Notes under the pieces: model-generated
Database searches by the model: none
What the model saw: only the letters and a program-made list of their open reading frames with translations
Told to the model about the DNA's origin: nothing
Shown: piece by piece, positions 55,518 to 64,000 of the stretch
Layout: each line of letters begins with the position of its first letter
Numbering within the stretch: position 1 is the first letter of the stretch
Origin: Streptomyces chrestomyceticus JCM 4735
Lineage (GTDB): Bacteria; Actinomycetota; Actinomycetes; Streptomycetales; Streptomycetaceae
Direction of reading: 5' to 3'
NCBI RefSeq assembly: GCF_003865135.1
Contig: NZ_BHZC01000001.1
Coordinates: forward strand, 5,208,001-5,272,000
Length of the DNA stretch: 64,000 bases
Position numbers and translations under genes: made by a program

Positions 55518-55799
55518 ATGCCGCGTAGTCTCAAGAAGGGGCCCTTCGTCGACGACCACCTGAGCAAGAAGGTGGACACGCAGAACGAAGCCGGCACCAA
55601 GAACGTCATCAAGACCTGGTCCCGCCGCTCCATGATCGTCCCGGCCATGCTCGGCCACACGATCGCGGTGCACGACGGCCGCAAGCACGTCCCGGTGTTC
55701 GTCACCGAGTCGATGGTCGGCCACAAGCTCGGCGAGTTTGCGCCGACCCGCACCTTCCGCGGCCACGAGAAGGACGACCGCAAGTCGCGTCGTCGCTGA
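55518..55799 (+). CDS. rpsS: 30S ribosomal protein S19
   Basis: 93 aa from ATG 55518. Head protein contacting the A-site finger. [15 protein letters not shown] and [20 protein letters not shown] are diagnostic; ends with KDDRKSRRR. Confidence 0.98.
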   Translation: MPRSLKKGPFVDDHLSKKVDTQNEAGTKNVIKTWSRRSMIVPAMLGHTIAVHDGRKHVPVFVTESMVGHKLGEFAPTRTFRGHEKDDRKSRRR

Positions 55800-55843
55800 T
55801 CGGCGGAGTGCGAAGACTTATGACTGACACCGAAGGGACAACC

Positions 55844-56191
55844 ATGGAAGCCAGGGCCCAGGCGCGGTACATCCGCGTCACGCCCATGAAGGCCCGCCGC
55901 GTGGTGGACCTTATCCGTGGCATGGATGCCACGGAGGCTCAGGCGGTCCTGCGTTTCGCCCCGCAGGCCGCGAGCGTGCCCGTCGGCAAGGTGCTGGACA
56001 GCGCCATTGCCAACGCGGCGCACAACTACGACCACACCGACGCCGGCAGCCTCTTCATTTCCGAGGCGTACGTCGACGAGGGTCCGACCCTGAAGCGGTT
56101 CCGGCCGCGTGCCCAGGGCCGTGCCTACCGGATCCGCAAGCGGACCAGCCACATCACCGTGGTCGTCAGCAGCAAGGAAGGAACCCGGTAA
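55844..56191 (+). CDS. rplV: 50S ribosomal protein L22
   Basis: 115 aa. ATG 55844 (AAGGGA upstream) is chosen over 55808 because [20 protein letters not shown] is the usual Streptomyces start. Tunnel protein; the beta-hairpin [20 protein letters not shown] is normal, so no macrolide-resistance change is visible. Stop overlaps the rpsC start. Confidence 0.97.
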   Translation: MEARAQARYIRVTPMKARRVVDLIRGMDATEAQAVLRFAPQAASVPVGKVLDSAIANAAHNYDHTDAGSLFISEAYVDEGPTLKRFRPRAQGRAYRIRKRTSHITVVVSSKEGTR

Positions 56192-57018
56192 TGGGCCAGA
56201 AGGTAAACCCGCACGGGTTCCGGCTCGGCATCACCACCGACTTCAAGTCGCGTTGGTACGCCGACAAGCTGTACAAGGACTACGTCAAGGAAGACGTCGC
56301 CATTCGTCGCATGATGACGAAGGGCATGGAGCGCGCCGGTATCTCCAAGGTGGAGATCGAGCGCACCCGTGAGCGCGTCCGCGTCGACATCCACACCGCT
56401 CGTCCGGGCATCGTCATCGGCCGCCGCGGCGCCGAGGCCGACCGCATCCGCGGCGAACTGGAGAAGCTGACCGGCAAGCAGGTCCAGCTGAACATCCTCG
56501 AGGTCAAGAACCCCGAGACCGATGCTCAGCTCGTGGCCCAGGCCGTCGCCGAGCAGCTTTCCTCCCGCGTCTCCTTCCGTCGCGCCATGCGCAAGAGCAT
56601 GCAGTCGACGATGAAGGCCGGCGCCAAGGGCATCAAGATCCAGTGCGGTGGCCGTCTCGGCGGCGCCGAGATGTCGCGCTCGGAGTTCTACCGCGAGGGC
56701 CGCGTGCCCCTGCACACGCTCCGCGCCAACGTCGACTACGGCTTCTTCGAGGCCAAGACGACCTTCGGCCGTATCGGTGTGAAGGTCTGGATCTACAAGG
56801 GCGACGTCAAGAACATCGCCGAGGTCCGCGCCGAGAACGCTGCCGCCCGTGCGGGTAACCGCCCGGCCCGCGGTGGCGGCAACGACCGCCCGCGCCGCGG
56901 TGGCGAGCGCGGCGGCCGTGGCGGCCGCAAGCCGCAGCAGAACGCCGCTGCCGAGGCCCCCAAGGCCGAGGCCGCTGCCGCTGCTCCGGCTGCTGAGAGC
57001 ACCGGAACGGAGGGCTGA
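56191..57018 (+). CDS. rpsC: 30S ribosomal protein S3
   Basis: 275 aa from ATG 56191 (TAATG overlap). Part of the mRNA entry channel, with helicase activity. KH motif [20 protein letters not shown] and the C-terminal block [20 protein letters not shown] are present. The last 60 residues are Gly/Arg then Ala/Pro/Glu-rich, longer than E. coli S3, as is common in actinobacteria. Confidence 0.98.
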   Translation: MGQKVNPHGFRLGITTDFKSRWYADKLYKDYVKEDVAIRRMMTKGMERAGISKVEIERTRERVRVDIHTARPGIVIGRRGAEADRIRGELEKLTGKQVQLNILEVKNPETDAQLVAQAVAEQLSSRVSFRRAMRKSMQSTMKAGAKGIKIQCGGRLGGAEMSRSEFYREGRVPLHTLRANVDYGFFEAKTTFGRIGVKVWIYKGDVKNIAEVRAENAAARAGNRPARGGGNDRPRRGGERGGRGGRKPQQNAAAEAPKAEAAAAAPAAESTGTEG

Positions 57019-57023
57019 CCGAC

Positions 57024-57443
57024 ATGCTGATCCCTCGCAGGGTCAAGCACCGCAAGCAGCACCACCCGAAGCGCAACGGTATGGCCAAGGGTGGCACCGA
57101 GCTTGCCTTCGGTGAGTACGGCATTCAGGCCGTGACCCCCGCCTACGTGACGAACCGGCAGATCGAGTCCGCTCGTATCGCCATGACCCGTCACATCAAG
57201 CGTGGCGGCAAGGTCTGGATCAACATTTACCCGGACCGCCCGCTGACGAAGAAGCCGGCCGAGACCCGCATGGGTTCCGGTAAGGGTTCTCCGGAGTGGT
57301 GGGTCGCGAACGTCAAGCCCGGTCGGGTGATGTTCGAGCTGTCCTTCCCGAACGAAAAGGTTGCGAAGGAGGCGCTGACCCGCGCCGCCCACAAGCTTCC
57401 GATGAAGTGCCGCATCGTGCGGCGCGAGGCAGGTGAGTCGTGA
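57024..57443 (+). CDS. rplP: 50S ribosomal protein L16
   Basis: 139 aa from ATG 57024. Positions A-site tRNA. Contains [20 protein letters not shown] and [20 protein letters not shown]. The Arg of the loop that is hydroxylated in E. coli (PRMGSGKG region) is conserved. Overlaps rpmC by one base. Confidence 0.98.
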   Translation: MLIPRRVKHRKQHHPKRNGMAKGGTELAFGEYGIQAVTPAYVTNRQIESARIAMTRHIKRGGKVWINIYPDRPLTKKPAETRMGSGKGSPEWWVANVKPGRVMFELSFPNEKVAKEALTRAAHKLPMKCRIVRREAGES

Positions 57444-57667
57444 TGGCGGCCGGTACCAAGGCGACCGAGCTGCGCGAGCTGAACAACGAGGACCTCGTTG
57501 CGAAGCTCCGCGAGGCCAAGGAGGAGCTGTTCAACCTCCGCTTCCAGGCGGCGACCGGACAGCTCGAAAACCACGGCCGGCTGAAGGCCGTCCGCAAGGA
57601 CATCGCCCGGATCTACACCCTGATGCGTGAGCGCGAGCTCGGCATCGAGACGGTGGAGAGCGCCTGA
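57443..57667 (+). CDS. rpmC: 50S ribosomal protein L29
   Basis: 74 aa from ATG 57443; a GTG at 57440 would add one residue. Two-helix protein at the tunnel exit. [20 protein letters not shown] and [20 protein letters not shown] fit the family. Stop overlaps rpsQ. Confidence 0.97.
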   Translation: MAAGTKATELRELNNEDLVAKLREAKEELFNLRFQAATGQLENHGRLKAVRKDIARIYTLMRERELGIETVESA

Positions 57668-57951
57668 TGAGCGAGAAGAATGTGACTGAGACGAACGAGC
57701 AGCGCGGCTTCCGCAAGACCCGCGAGGGTCTCGTCGTCAGCGACAAGATGGACAAGACCGTCGTCGTCGCTGTCGAGGACCGTGTCAAGCACGCGCTGTA
57801 CGGCAAGGTCATCCGCCGTACGAACAAGCTCAAGGCGCACGACGAGCAGAACGCTGCCGGTGTCGGCGACCGCGTCCTCCTGATGGAGACGCGTCCGCTG
57901 TCGGCGAGCAAGCGCTGGCGCATCGTCGAGATCCTCGAGAAGGCCAAGTAA
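57667..57951 (+). CDS. rpsQ: 30S ribosomal protein S17
   Basis: 94 aa from ATG 57667. OB-fold primary binder of 16S r[42 protein letters not shown] and [19 protein letters not shown]. It is followed by a 131-base gap with two hairpins before rplN. Confidence 0.97.
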   Translation: MSEKNVTETNEQRGFRKTREGLVVSDKMDKTVVVAVEDRVKHALYGKVIRRTNKLKAHDEQNAAGVGDRVLLMETRPLSASKRWRIVEILEKAK

Positions 57952-57985
57952 GGACATTCCCGTTCGGGAATTCCTATAGATACCG

Positions 57986-58055
57986 CCTGGGGGGTTTCCC
58001 CCAGGTCAGTTCCGCCAGGCTCGGCGGTGGGCCTCAGCAATGAGGCCCCCGCCGG
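57986..58055 (+). promoter_or_regulatory. Two consecutive hairpins between rpsQ and rplN
   Basis: Hairpin one is CCTGGGGG-GTTT-CCCCCAGG at 57986-58005. Hairpin two, 58023-58055, pairs GGCGG and GGGCCTCA (bulged T) with TGAGGCCC and CCGCC around GCAA. They sit at the S10/spc boundary and end 27 bases before the rplN start, so could be an attenuator, processing site or protein-binding site. Confidence 0.55.
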
Positions 58056-58082
58056 GAACCGGCAGACGATCAGGAGATAGAC

Positions 58083-58451
58083 GTGATCCAGCAGGAGTCG
58101 CGGCTTCGGGTCGCCGACAACACGGGTGCGAAGGAAATTCTCACCATCCGTGTTCTCGGTGGTTCGGGCCGCCGCTACGCGGGCATCGGTGACGTCATCG
58201 TCGCCACCGTCAAGGATGCGATCCCCGGTGGCAACGTGAAGAAGGGTGACGTCGTCAAGGCGGTCATCGTTCGCACCGTCAAGGAGCGCCGCCGTCCGGA
58301 CGGCTCGTACATCCGCTTCGACGAGAACGCGGCCGTCATCCTCAAGAACGATGGCGACCCCCGCGGCACCCGCATCTTCGGCCCGGTGGGCCGGGAGCTG
58401 CGCGAGAAGAAGTTCATGAAGATCATCTCGCTCGCGCCGGAGGTGCTGTAA
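58083..58451 (+). CDS. rplN: 50S ribosomal protein L14
   Basis: 122 aa from GTG 58083. First gene of the spc part. [19 protein letters not shown] and [20 protein letters not shown] are diagnostic, ending [15 protein letters not shown]. Contacts the 16S rRNA bridge B8. Confidence 0.98.
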   Translation: MIQQESRLRVADNTGAKEILTIRVLGGSGRRYAGIGDVIVATVKDAIPGGNVKKGDVVKAVIVRTVKERRRPDGSYIRFDENAAVILKNDGDPRGTRIFGPVGRELREKKFMKIISLAPEVL

Positions 58452-58454
58452 CCG

Positions 58455-58778
58455 ATGAAGATCAAGAAGGGCGACCTGGTCCAGATCATCACCGGCAAGG
58501 ACAAGGGCAAGCAGGGCAAGGTCATCGCGGCCTTCCCCCGCGAGGACCGTGTCCTGGTCGAGGGTGTCAACCGGGTCAAGAAGCACACCAAGGCCGGTCA
58601 GACCGCTCGCGGCTCCAAGACCGGCGGCATCGTGACGACCGAGGCCCCCATCCACGTGAGCAACGTGCAGCTCGTTGTGGAGAAGGACGGCAACAAGGTC
58701 GTCACCCGCGTCGGGTACCGCTTCGACGAAGAGGGCAACAAGATCCGCGTTGCCAAGCGGACCGGTGAGGACATCTGA
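58455..58778 (+). CDS. rplX: 50S ribosomal protein L24
   Basis: 107 aa from ATG 58455. Assembly initiator with a KOW motif: [20 protein letters not shown]. Then [20 protein letters not shown]. Overlaps rplE by one base (TGATG). Confidence 0.97.
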   Translation: MKIKKGDLVQIITGKDKGKQGKVIAAFPREDRVLVEGVNRVKKHTKAGQTARGSKTGGIVTTEAPIHVSNVQLVVEKDGNKVVTRVGYRFDEEGNKIRVAKRTGEDI

Positions 58779-59338
58779 TGACTGCCACCACCAACGCGCC
58801 GCGCCTCAAGCAGCGCTACCGCGAAGAGATCGCCGGGAAGCTGAAGGACGAGTTCTCCTACGAGAACGTCATGCAGATCCCCGGTCTGACCAAGATCGTG
58901 GTCAACATGGGTGTGGGCGACGCCGCCCGCGACTCCAAGCTGATCGAGGGTGCCATCAAGGACCTCACCACGATCACCGGCCAGAAGCCGGCCGTCACCA
59001 AGGCCCGTAAGTCCATCGCGCAGTTCAAGCTGCGCGAGGGCCAGCCGATCGGTGCCCACGTCACCCTCCGCGGTGACCGCATGTGGGAGTTCCTGGACCG
59101 CCTGCTGTCGCTCGCGCTGCCGCGCATCCGCGACTTCCGTGGTCTGTCCCCGAAGCAGTTCGACGGTCGGGGCAACTACACCTTCGGTCTCACGGAGCAG
59201 GTCATGTTCCACGAGATCGACCAGGACAAGATCGACCGGCAGCGGGGCATGGACATCACCGTGGTCACCACGGCGTCCAACGACGATGAGGGCCGCGCCC
59301 TGCTTCGTCACCTCGGCTTCCCGTTCAAGGAGAACTGA
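58778..59338 (+). CDS. rplE: 50S ribosomal protein L5
   Basis: 186 aa from ATG 58778. Binds 5S rRNA and P-site t[62 protein letters not shown]. In E. coli the rplE start is where S8 represses the operon. Confidence 0.98.
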   Translation: MTATTNAPRLKQRYREEIAGKLKDEFSYENVMQIPGLTKIVVNMGVGDAARDSKLIEGAIKDLTTITGQKPAVTKARKSIAQFKLREGQPIGAHVTLRGDRMWEFLDRLLSLALPRIRDFRGLSPKQFDGRGNYTFGLTEQVMFHEIDQDKIDRQRGMDITVVTTASNDDEGRALLRHLGFPFKEN

Positions 59339-59340
59339 CC

Positions 59341-59526
59341 GTGGCGAAGAAGGCTCTGATCGCTAAGGCGGCCCGCAAGCCGAAGTTCGCTGTGCGCGCG
59401 TACACGCGTTGCCAGCGCTGCGGCCGGCCGCACTCCGTCTACCGCAAGTTCGGCCTGTGCCGCGTGTGCCTCCGTGAGATGGCTCACCGTGGCGAGCTGC
59501 CGGGCGTGACCAAGAGCTCCTGGTAA
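59341..59526 (+). CDS. rpsZ: 30S ribosomal protein S14 type Z (zinc-binding)
   Basis: 61 aa from GTG 59341, 2 bases after rplE. The short form with a complete zinc site, [20 protein letters not shown]. Streptomyces usually keeps a longer zinc-free paralogue elsewhere, used under zinc limitation. A 266-base gap (59527-59792) without a gene precedes rpsH; it includes AT-richer sequence near 59640-59660 that may hold an extra promoter. Confidence 0.97.
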   Translation: MAKKALIAKAARKPKFAVRAYTRCQRCGRPHSVYRKFGLCRVCLREMAHRGELPGVTKSSW

Positions 59527-59792
59527 CACCCCCTCCCGCACGTCCGACCAGCGCCCTCACGGGCGCACCGGCGGACGGCAGGAATCATGTGGGTGGTTCC
59601 GGAGTCTCTCGGTAAGCATCTGTTCGGCGGGGCCCCGCCCTTTGATCCCGTAGGGTAGAAGGGTTGGGCGCCCCGCCGCCCAGGAACGACTTACTACGCC
59701 GAAGGTCCCCGCGCCGCACCCGTCCCGACCCTGCTCGGGGAGAGGGATGGCGCATACAGGAAACCCCGGCGAGAGAGGCCGAAGGCCAATTC

Positions 59793-60191
59793 ATGACCAT
59801 GACTGACCCCATCGCAGACATGCTCACGCGTCTGCGTAACGCGAACTCGGCGTACCACGACACCGTCGTGATGCCGCACAGCAAGATCAAGTCGCACATC
59901 GCGGAGATCCTCCAGCAGGAGGGTTACATCACCGGCTGGAAGGTCGAGGACGCCGAGGTCGGCAAGAACCTCATCCTCGAGCTGAAGTTCGGTCCGAACC
60001 GCGAGCGGTCGATCGCCGGCATCAAGCGCATCTCGAAGCCGGGCCTGCGGGTCTACGCAAAGTCCACCAACCTGCCGAAGGTGCTCGGCGGCCTGGGCGT
60101 GGCGATCATCTCCACGTCGCACGGTCTCCTCACCGGTCAGCAGGCCAGCAAGAAGGGCGTAGGCGGAGAAGTTCTCGCCTACGTCTGGTAA
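59793..60191 (+). CDS. rpsH: 30S ribosomal protein S8
   Basis: 132 aa from ATG 59793; a second ATG at 59799 is possible. The long upstream open frame is leader. Central 16S binder and, in E. coli, the spc-operon repressor. [20 protein letters not shown] and [20 protein letters not shown] are diagnostic. Confidence 0.97.
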   Translation: MTMTDPIADMLTRLRNANSAYHDTVVMPHSKIKSHIAEILQQEGYITGWKVEDAEVGKNLILELKFGPNRERSIAGIKRISKPGLRVYAKSTNLPKVLGGLGVAIISTSHGLLTGQQASKKGVGGEVLAYVW

Positions 60192-60213
60192 TTCGGGAAC
60201 GGAGGAATAGCTA

Positions 60214-60753
60214 ATGTCGCGTATTGGCAAGCTGCCCATCCAGGTTCCCGCTGGTGTGGACGTCACCATCGACGGCCGCACGGTTTCGGTGAAGGGTCCC
60301 AAGGGCTCCCTGCAGCACACCGTCGCCGCGCCCATCGAGGTCGCCAAGGGTGAGGACGGCTTCATCGCCGTCACCCGCCCGAACGACGAGCGTCAGAACA
60401 AGGCCCTGCACGGCCTGTCCCGCACGCTGGTGGCGAACATGATCACCGGCGTGACCCAGGGATTCAGCAAGGCGCTCGAAATCAGTGGTGTCGGTTACCG
60501 CGTCCAGGCGAAGGGCTCCAACCTGGAGTTCTCGCTCGGTTACAGCCACCCGATCCTGGTCGAGGCGCCCGAGGGCATCTCGTTCAAGGTCGAGTCCCCG
60601 ACCAAGCTGAGCGTCGAGGGCATCGACAAGCAGAAGGTCGGCGAGGTCGCCGCGAACATCCGCAAGCTGCGCAAGCCCGACCCGTACAAGGCCAAGGGCG
60701 TCAAGTACGCCGGCGAGGTCATCCGCCGCAAGGTCGGAAAGGCTGGTAAGTAA
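60214..60753 (+). CDS. rplF: 50S ribosomal protein L6
   Basis: 179 aa from ATG 60214 (GGAGGAA upstream). Near the factor-binding site. [20 protein letters not shown], then [20 protein letters not shown] and the final [20 protein letters not shown]. Confidence 0.98.
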   Translation: MSRIGKLPIQVPAGVDVTIDGRTVSVKGPKGSLQHTVAAPIEVAKGEDGFIAVTRPNDERQNKALHGLSRTLVANMITGVTQGFSKALEISGVGYRVQAKGSNLEFSLGYSHPILVEAPEGISFKVESPTKLSVEGIDKQKVGEVAANIRKLRKPDPYKAKGVKYAGEVIRRKVGKAGK

Positions 60754-60756
60754 GCC

Positions 60757-61140
60757 ATGGCATACGGTGTGAAGGTCGCGAAGGGTGACGCCTACAAGCG
60801 CGCCGCCGCCAAGCGTCGCCACATCCGCATCCGCAAGCGGATTTCGGGTACGCCGGAGCGTCCGCGTCTGGTCGTGACGCGGTCCAACCGCGGTATCACC
60901 GCCCAGGTCATCGACGACATCAAGGGTCACACCCTGGCGTCGGCGTCGACCCTGGACGCGTCGATCCGCGGTGGCGAGGGCAACAAGACGGACCTGGCCA
61001 AGCAGGTCGGCTCCCTGGTCGCCGAGCGCGCCAAGGCCGCCGGTGTCGAGGCCGTCGTGTTCGACCGTGGTGGCAAGCAGTACGCCGGGCGGATTGCCGC
61101 TCTGGCCGACGCCGCCCGCGAAGCCGGGCTGAAGTTCTAA
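60757..61140 (+). CDS. rplR: 50S ribosomal protein L18
   Basis: 127 aa from ATG 60757. 5S rRNA binder. Basic N-terminus [20 protein letters not shown], then [20 protein letters not shown], and [20 protein letters not shown]. Confidence 0.98.
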   Translation: MAYGVKVAKGDAYKRAAAKRRHIRIRKRISGTPERPRLVVTRSNRGITAQVIDDIKGHTLASASTLDASIRGGEGNKTDLAKQVGSLVAERAKAAGVEAVVFDRGGKQYAGRIAALADAAREAGLKF

Positions 61141-61185
61141 GCCCCGGTTCCGAGCTAGCGGACGTAACAGAGAGAGGTAAATCCA

Positions 61186-61791
61186 ATGGCTGGACCCCAG
61201 CGCCGCGGGAGCGGTGCCGGTGGCGGCGAGCGGCGGGACCGTAAGGACCGGCGGGACGGCGGCGCTGCTGCCGAGAAGACCGCCTACGTCGAGCGTGTTG
61301 TCGCAATCAACCGCGTCGCCAAGGTTGTGAAGGGTGGTCGTCGCTTCAGCTTCACCGCGCTGGTCGTGGTGGGCGACGGTGACGGCACCGTGGGTGTCGG
61401 TTACGGCAAGGCCAAGGAGGTGCCGGCCGCCATCGCCAAGGGTGTGGAGGAGGCCAAGAAGCACTTCTTCAAGGTCCCCCGTATCGGTGGCACCATCCCG
61501 CACCCCATCCAGGGCGAAGAGGCCGCGGGCGTCGTCCTGCTCAAGCCGGCTTCCCCCGGTACCGGTGTGATCGCCGGTGGCCCGGTGCGTGCCGTGCTGG
61601 AGTGCGCGGGCATCCACGACGTGCTGAGCAAGTCGCTCGGTTCGTCGAACCCGATCAACATCGTGCACGCCACGGTGGCCGCTCTGCGGGGCCTGCAGCG
61701 CCCCGAGGAGATCGCCGCCCGCCGTGGTCTGCCGCTGGAGGACGTTGCTCCCGCCGCTCTGCTGCGGGCGCGTGCCGGGGTGAACGCGTAA
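61186..61791 (+). CDS. rpsE: 30S ribosomal protein S5
   Basis: 201 aa from ATG 61186 (GAGAGAGG upstream). Fidelity protein; spectinomycin-resistance loop [20 protein letters not shown] looks wild type. The N-terminal 30 residues are Arg/Gly/Asp-rich. [20 protein letters not shown] and [20 protein letters not shown]. Overlaps rpmD by one base. Confidence 0.98.
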   Translation: MAGPQRRGSGAGGGERRDRKDRRDGGAAAEKTAYVERVVAINRVAKVVKGGRRFSFTALVVVGDGDGTVGVGYGKAKEVPAAIAKGVEEAKKHFFKVPRIGGTIPHPIQGEEAAGVVLLKPASPGTGVIAGGPVRAVLECAGIHDVLSKSLGSSNPINIVHATVAALRGLQRPEEIAARRGLPLEDVAPAALLRARAGVNA

Positions 61792-61973
61792 TGGCTTCGC
61801 TCAAGATCACGCAGACCAAGTCCATCATCGGCAGCAAGCAGAACCACCGCGACACCCTGCGTTCGCTCGGTCTCAAGAAGATCAACGACGTGGTTGTCAA
61901 GGAAGACCGTCCCGAGTACCGCGGCATGGTGCACACCGTCCGCCACCTCGTGACGGTCGAGGAGGTCGACTGA
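61791..61973 (+). CDS. rpmD: 50S ribosomal protein L30
   Basis: 60 aa from ATG 61791 (TAATG overlap). [53 protein letters not shown]. The frame runs upstream inside rpsE as a shadow. Confidence 0.97.
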   Translation: MASLKITQTKSIIGSKQNHRDTLRSLGLKKINDVVVKEDRPEYRGMVHTVRHLVTVEEVD

Positions 61974-61974
61974 C

Positions 61975-62430
61975 ATGGCGGAGAACAACCCGCTGAAGGT
62001 CCACAACCTCCGTCCTGCCCCGGGCGCCAAGACCGCCAAGACCCGTGTGGGTCGTGGTGAGGCGTCCAAGGGTAAGACCGCAGGTCGTGGTACCAAGGGC
62101 ACGAAGGCCCGTTACCAGGTTCCGGAGCGCTTCGAGGGTGGGCAGATGCCCCTCCACATGCGCCTCCCGAAGCTGAAGGGCTTCAAGAACCCCGCCCACA
62201 AGCAGTTCCAGGTCGTGAACCTGGACAAGCTGGCCGCGCTCTACCCGCAGGGTGGCGAGGTCACGGTGACCGACCTGGTCGCCAAGGGCGCGGTGCGCAA
62301 GAACGAGCTCGTCAAGGTCCTGGGCCAGGGCGAGATCTCCGTGGCGCTGACGGTGACGGTGGACTCCGTCTCCGGCTCCGCCAAGGAGAAGATCACCGCT
62401 GCCGGTGGCAGCGTCACCGAGCTCATCTGA
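61975..62430 (+). CDS. rplO: 50S ribosomal protein L15
   Basis: 151 aa from ATG 61975. Late-assembly protein. [40 protein letters not shown], and the C-terminal [18 protein letters not shown]. Last ribosomal gene before the secY promoter/leader region. Confidence 0.98.
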   Translation: MAENNPLKVHNLRPAPGAKTAKTRVGRGEASKGKTAGRGTKGTKARYQVPERFEGGQMPLHMRLPKLKGFKNPAHKQFQVVNLDKLAALYPQGGEVTVTDLVAKGAVRKNELVKVLGQGEISVALTVTVDSVSGSAKEKITAAGGSVTELI

Positions 62431-62447
62431 GCTCAGTGAATCAACTG

Positions 62448-62481
62448 ACCGGGGATGCCCACGTATTGGGGCATCCCCGGT
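62448..62481 (+). terminator. Terminator-like hairpin between rplO and secY
   Basis: ACCGGGGATGCCC is the exact complement of GGGCATCCCCGGT around an 8-base loop. Followed by TGGTCGTTCC. It may reduce read-through into secY. The remaining 185 bases carry a hairpin CCCAC-CGC-GTGGG near 62565-62575 and a TAATGT box at 62577-62582. Confidence 0.7.
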
Positions 62482-62665
62482 TGGTCGTTCCAAGGGGGGC
62501 ATGGTCGCCGGTAAGGTGGCGTGCACTGTTGCTGTATTTTCCGGGGGTTCTTCCCCTGGACCCCCACCGCGTGGGCTAATGTCTGCGCGGTTTTGGCCGC
62601 TTTGTATTCGTCGATCCTCAAGACCGTCACCTCTCGCTCCAGAGGCGGGAGGCGCAGGAGGCACC

Positions 62666-63979
62666 GTGCTCACCGCGTTCGCCCGAGCGTTCAAGACGCC
62701 CGACCTGCGCAAGAAGCTGCTGTTCACGTTGGGCATTGTGCTCGTCTACCGGCTCGGGGCGCATGTTCCGGTGCCCGGGGTGAACTACTCCAATGTCGAC
62801 ACCTGCATGAAGCAGGCCGGCGCCAACGGCGGCCTCTTCGGCCTGGTGAACATGTTCAGCGGTGGTGCGCTGCTCCAGATCACGATCTTCGCGCTGGGGA
62901 TCATGCCGTACATCACGGCAAGCATCATCCTCCAGCTCCTGACCGTGGTCATCCCCCGTCTGGAGGCCCTCAAGAAAGAGGGCCAGTCCGGACAGGCAAA
63001 GATCACTCAGTACACCCGGTACCTGACCGTCGCGCTGGCGGTCCTCCAGGGCACCGGCCTGGTCGCCACCGCCAAGAGCGGCGCGTTGTTCCAGGGCTGC
63101 CCCGTCGCCAGCGAGATCGTGCCGAGCGACACGATCTTCACGACCATCACCATGGTCATCACGATGACCGCCGGCACCGCCATGGTCATGTGGCTCGGTG
63201 AGCTGGTGACCGACCGCGGCATCGGCAACGGCATGTCGATCCTGATGTTCGTCGGTATCGCGGCCGGCTTCCCCGGCTCGCTGTGGCAGATCAAGATGTC
63301 CGGCAAGCTCGCCGACGGCTGGATCGAGTTCTTCGCCGTCATCGTGGTGGGTCTGGCGATGGTCGCCCTGGTCGTCTTCGTCGAGCAGGCCCAGCGGCGG
63401 ATCCCCGTGCAGTACGCCAAGCGGATGATCGGACGTCGCTCCTACGGCGGTACGTCCACCTACATCCCGCTCAAGGTGAACCAGGCGGGTGTGATCCCCG
63501 TCATCTTCGCTTCGTCGCTGCTCTACATCCCGGCCCTGGTGGCACAGTTCAGCGGGTCGAAGGCCGGCTGGGCGACCTGGATCGAAACGAACTTCACCAA
63601 GGGCAACCACCCGGTCTACATCGTCACGTACTTCCTGCTGATCGTCTTCTTCGCGTTCTTCTACGTCGCCATCTCCTTCAACCCCGAAGAAGTTGCCGAC
63701 AACATGAAGAAGTATGGTGGCTTCATCCCGGGGATCCGGGCCGGTCGCCCCACGGCCGAGTACCTCAGCTACGTGCTCAACCGGATCACGTGGCCGGGCT
63801 CGCTGTATCTGGGTCTGATCGCGCTGGTGCCCACCGTGGCGTTGGTGCTGTTCAAGGCCAACCAGAACTTCCCGTTCGGCGGGACGAGCATCCTGATCAT
63901 CGTGGGTGTGGGTCTGGAGACCGTGAAGCAGATCGAGAGCCAGCTCCAGCAGCGCAACTACGAAGGGTTCCTCCGCTGA
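62666..63979 (+). CDS. secY: Protein translocase subunit SecY
   Basis: 437 aa from GTG 62666, preceded by GCAGGAGG; the open frame upstream is leader. Ten membrane helices of the Sec channel. LTAFARAFKTPDLRKKLLFT, VYRLGAHVPVPGVNYS, the plug region GLFGLVNMFSGGALLQ, and the cytoplasmic C5 loop segment EVADNMKKYGGFIPGIRAGR with its ribosome-contacting Arg. Partner SecE is encoded at 26.4 kb. The stop overlaps the adk start. Confidence 0.97.
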   Translation: MLTAFARAFKTPDLRKKLLFTLGIVLVYRLGAHVPVPGVNYSNVDTCMKQAGANGGLFGLVNMFSGGALLQITIFALGIMPYITASIILQLLTVVIPRLEALKKEGQSGQAKITQYTRYLTVALAVLQGTGLVATAKSGALFQGCPVASEIVPSDTIFTTITMVITMTAGTAMVMWLGELVTDRGIGNGMSILMFVGIAAGFPGSLWQIKMSGKLADGWIEFFAVIVVGLAMVALVVFVEQAQRRIPVQYAKRMIGRRSYGGTSTYIPLKVNQAGVIPVIFASSLLYIPALVAQFSGSKAGWATWIETNFTKGNHPVYIVTYFLLIVFFAFFYVAISFNPEEVADNMKKYGGFIPGIRAGRPTAEYLSYVLNRITWPGSLYLGLIALVPTVALVLFKANQNFPFGGTSILIIVGVGLETVKQIESQLQQRNYEGFLR

Positions 63980-64000
63980 TGCGAATCGTCCTCGTCGGGC
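63979..64000 (+). CDS. adk: Adenylate kinase, first codons only
   Basis: ATG 63979 overlaps the secY stop (TGATG) and the seven readable residues MRIVLVG match the start of adenylate kinase up to its P-loop. The secY-adk order is standard in actinobacteria. The gene leaves the window. Confidence 0.8.

Overview
The window is high-GC actinobacterial DNA, most likely from a Streptomyces chromosome. Supporting signs are the strongly G/C-biased third codon positions, frequent GTG/TTG starts, 4-base start/stop overlaps, and gene orders typical of the genus: a second nuo cluster, then rpmG - two MaoC-type dehydratases - murB, then tRNA-Trp - secE - nusG - rplK - rplA - lipoprotein - rplJ - rplL - rpoB - rpoC - rpsL - rpsG - fusA - tuf, and later the S10/spc ribosomal-protein superoperon running into secY and adk.

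Layout. 1-4.1 kb: the start of a minus-strand sensor-kinase-like gene, an RDD membrane protein, and an orphan pair resembling type VII secretion parts (EccD-like membrane protein and MinD/EspI-like ATPase). 4.3-14.8 kb: a tightly coupled ten-gene complex-I-like operon, nuoA-B-C-H-I-J-K-L-M-N, without nuoD, E, F or G. 15-21 kb: htpX, a YccF protein, a minus-strand tandem-ABM monooxygenase whose promoter carries a near-perfect SoxR box, a frameshifted small ORF, YajQ, tRNA-Tyr, an NAD(P)-binding protein, and a cytosine-deaminase-like amidohydrolase that seems to lack two metal/catalytic residues. 21-26 kb: tRNA-Thr, tRNA-Met, rpmG, hadA/hadB-like dehydratases, murB (frameshifted as given), an adenosine-deaminase-family enzyme and an aspartate aminotransferase. 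26.2-45.3 kb: translation and transcription genes from tRNA-Trp to tuf, with a DUF1707 membrane protein after rpoC.

45.4-52.2 kb is the accessory part. It separates tuf from rpsJ. After panD comes a minus-strand block: an Arg-rich 51-codon leader ORF overlapping an MFS exporter start, then a P-loop kinase/nucleotidyltransferase fusion, then an Fe(II)/2-oxoglutarate oxygenase. Next is a plus-strand pair: a small HicA-like protein and a HTH protein preceded by operator-like repeats. 52.7-64 kb: rpsJ through secY and the first codons of adk.

Regulatory features visible by eye include an L10-type leader with terminator, promoters before rpoB, rplJ and rpsL, and a 27-base near-identical hairpin element shared by the rpsL and rpsJ leaders. 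The strongest leads are the SoxR box with an apparently leaderless start, the shared rpsL/rpsJ leader element, the leader ORF coupled to the exporter, and the exporter / kinase-NTase / oxygenase cassette. Family assignments rest on motif recognition by eye; no search was run.
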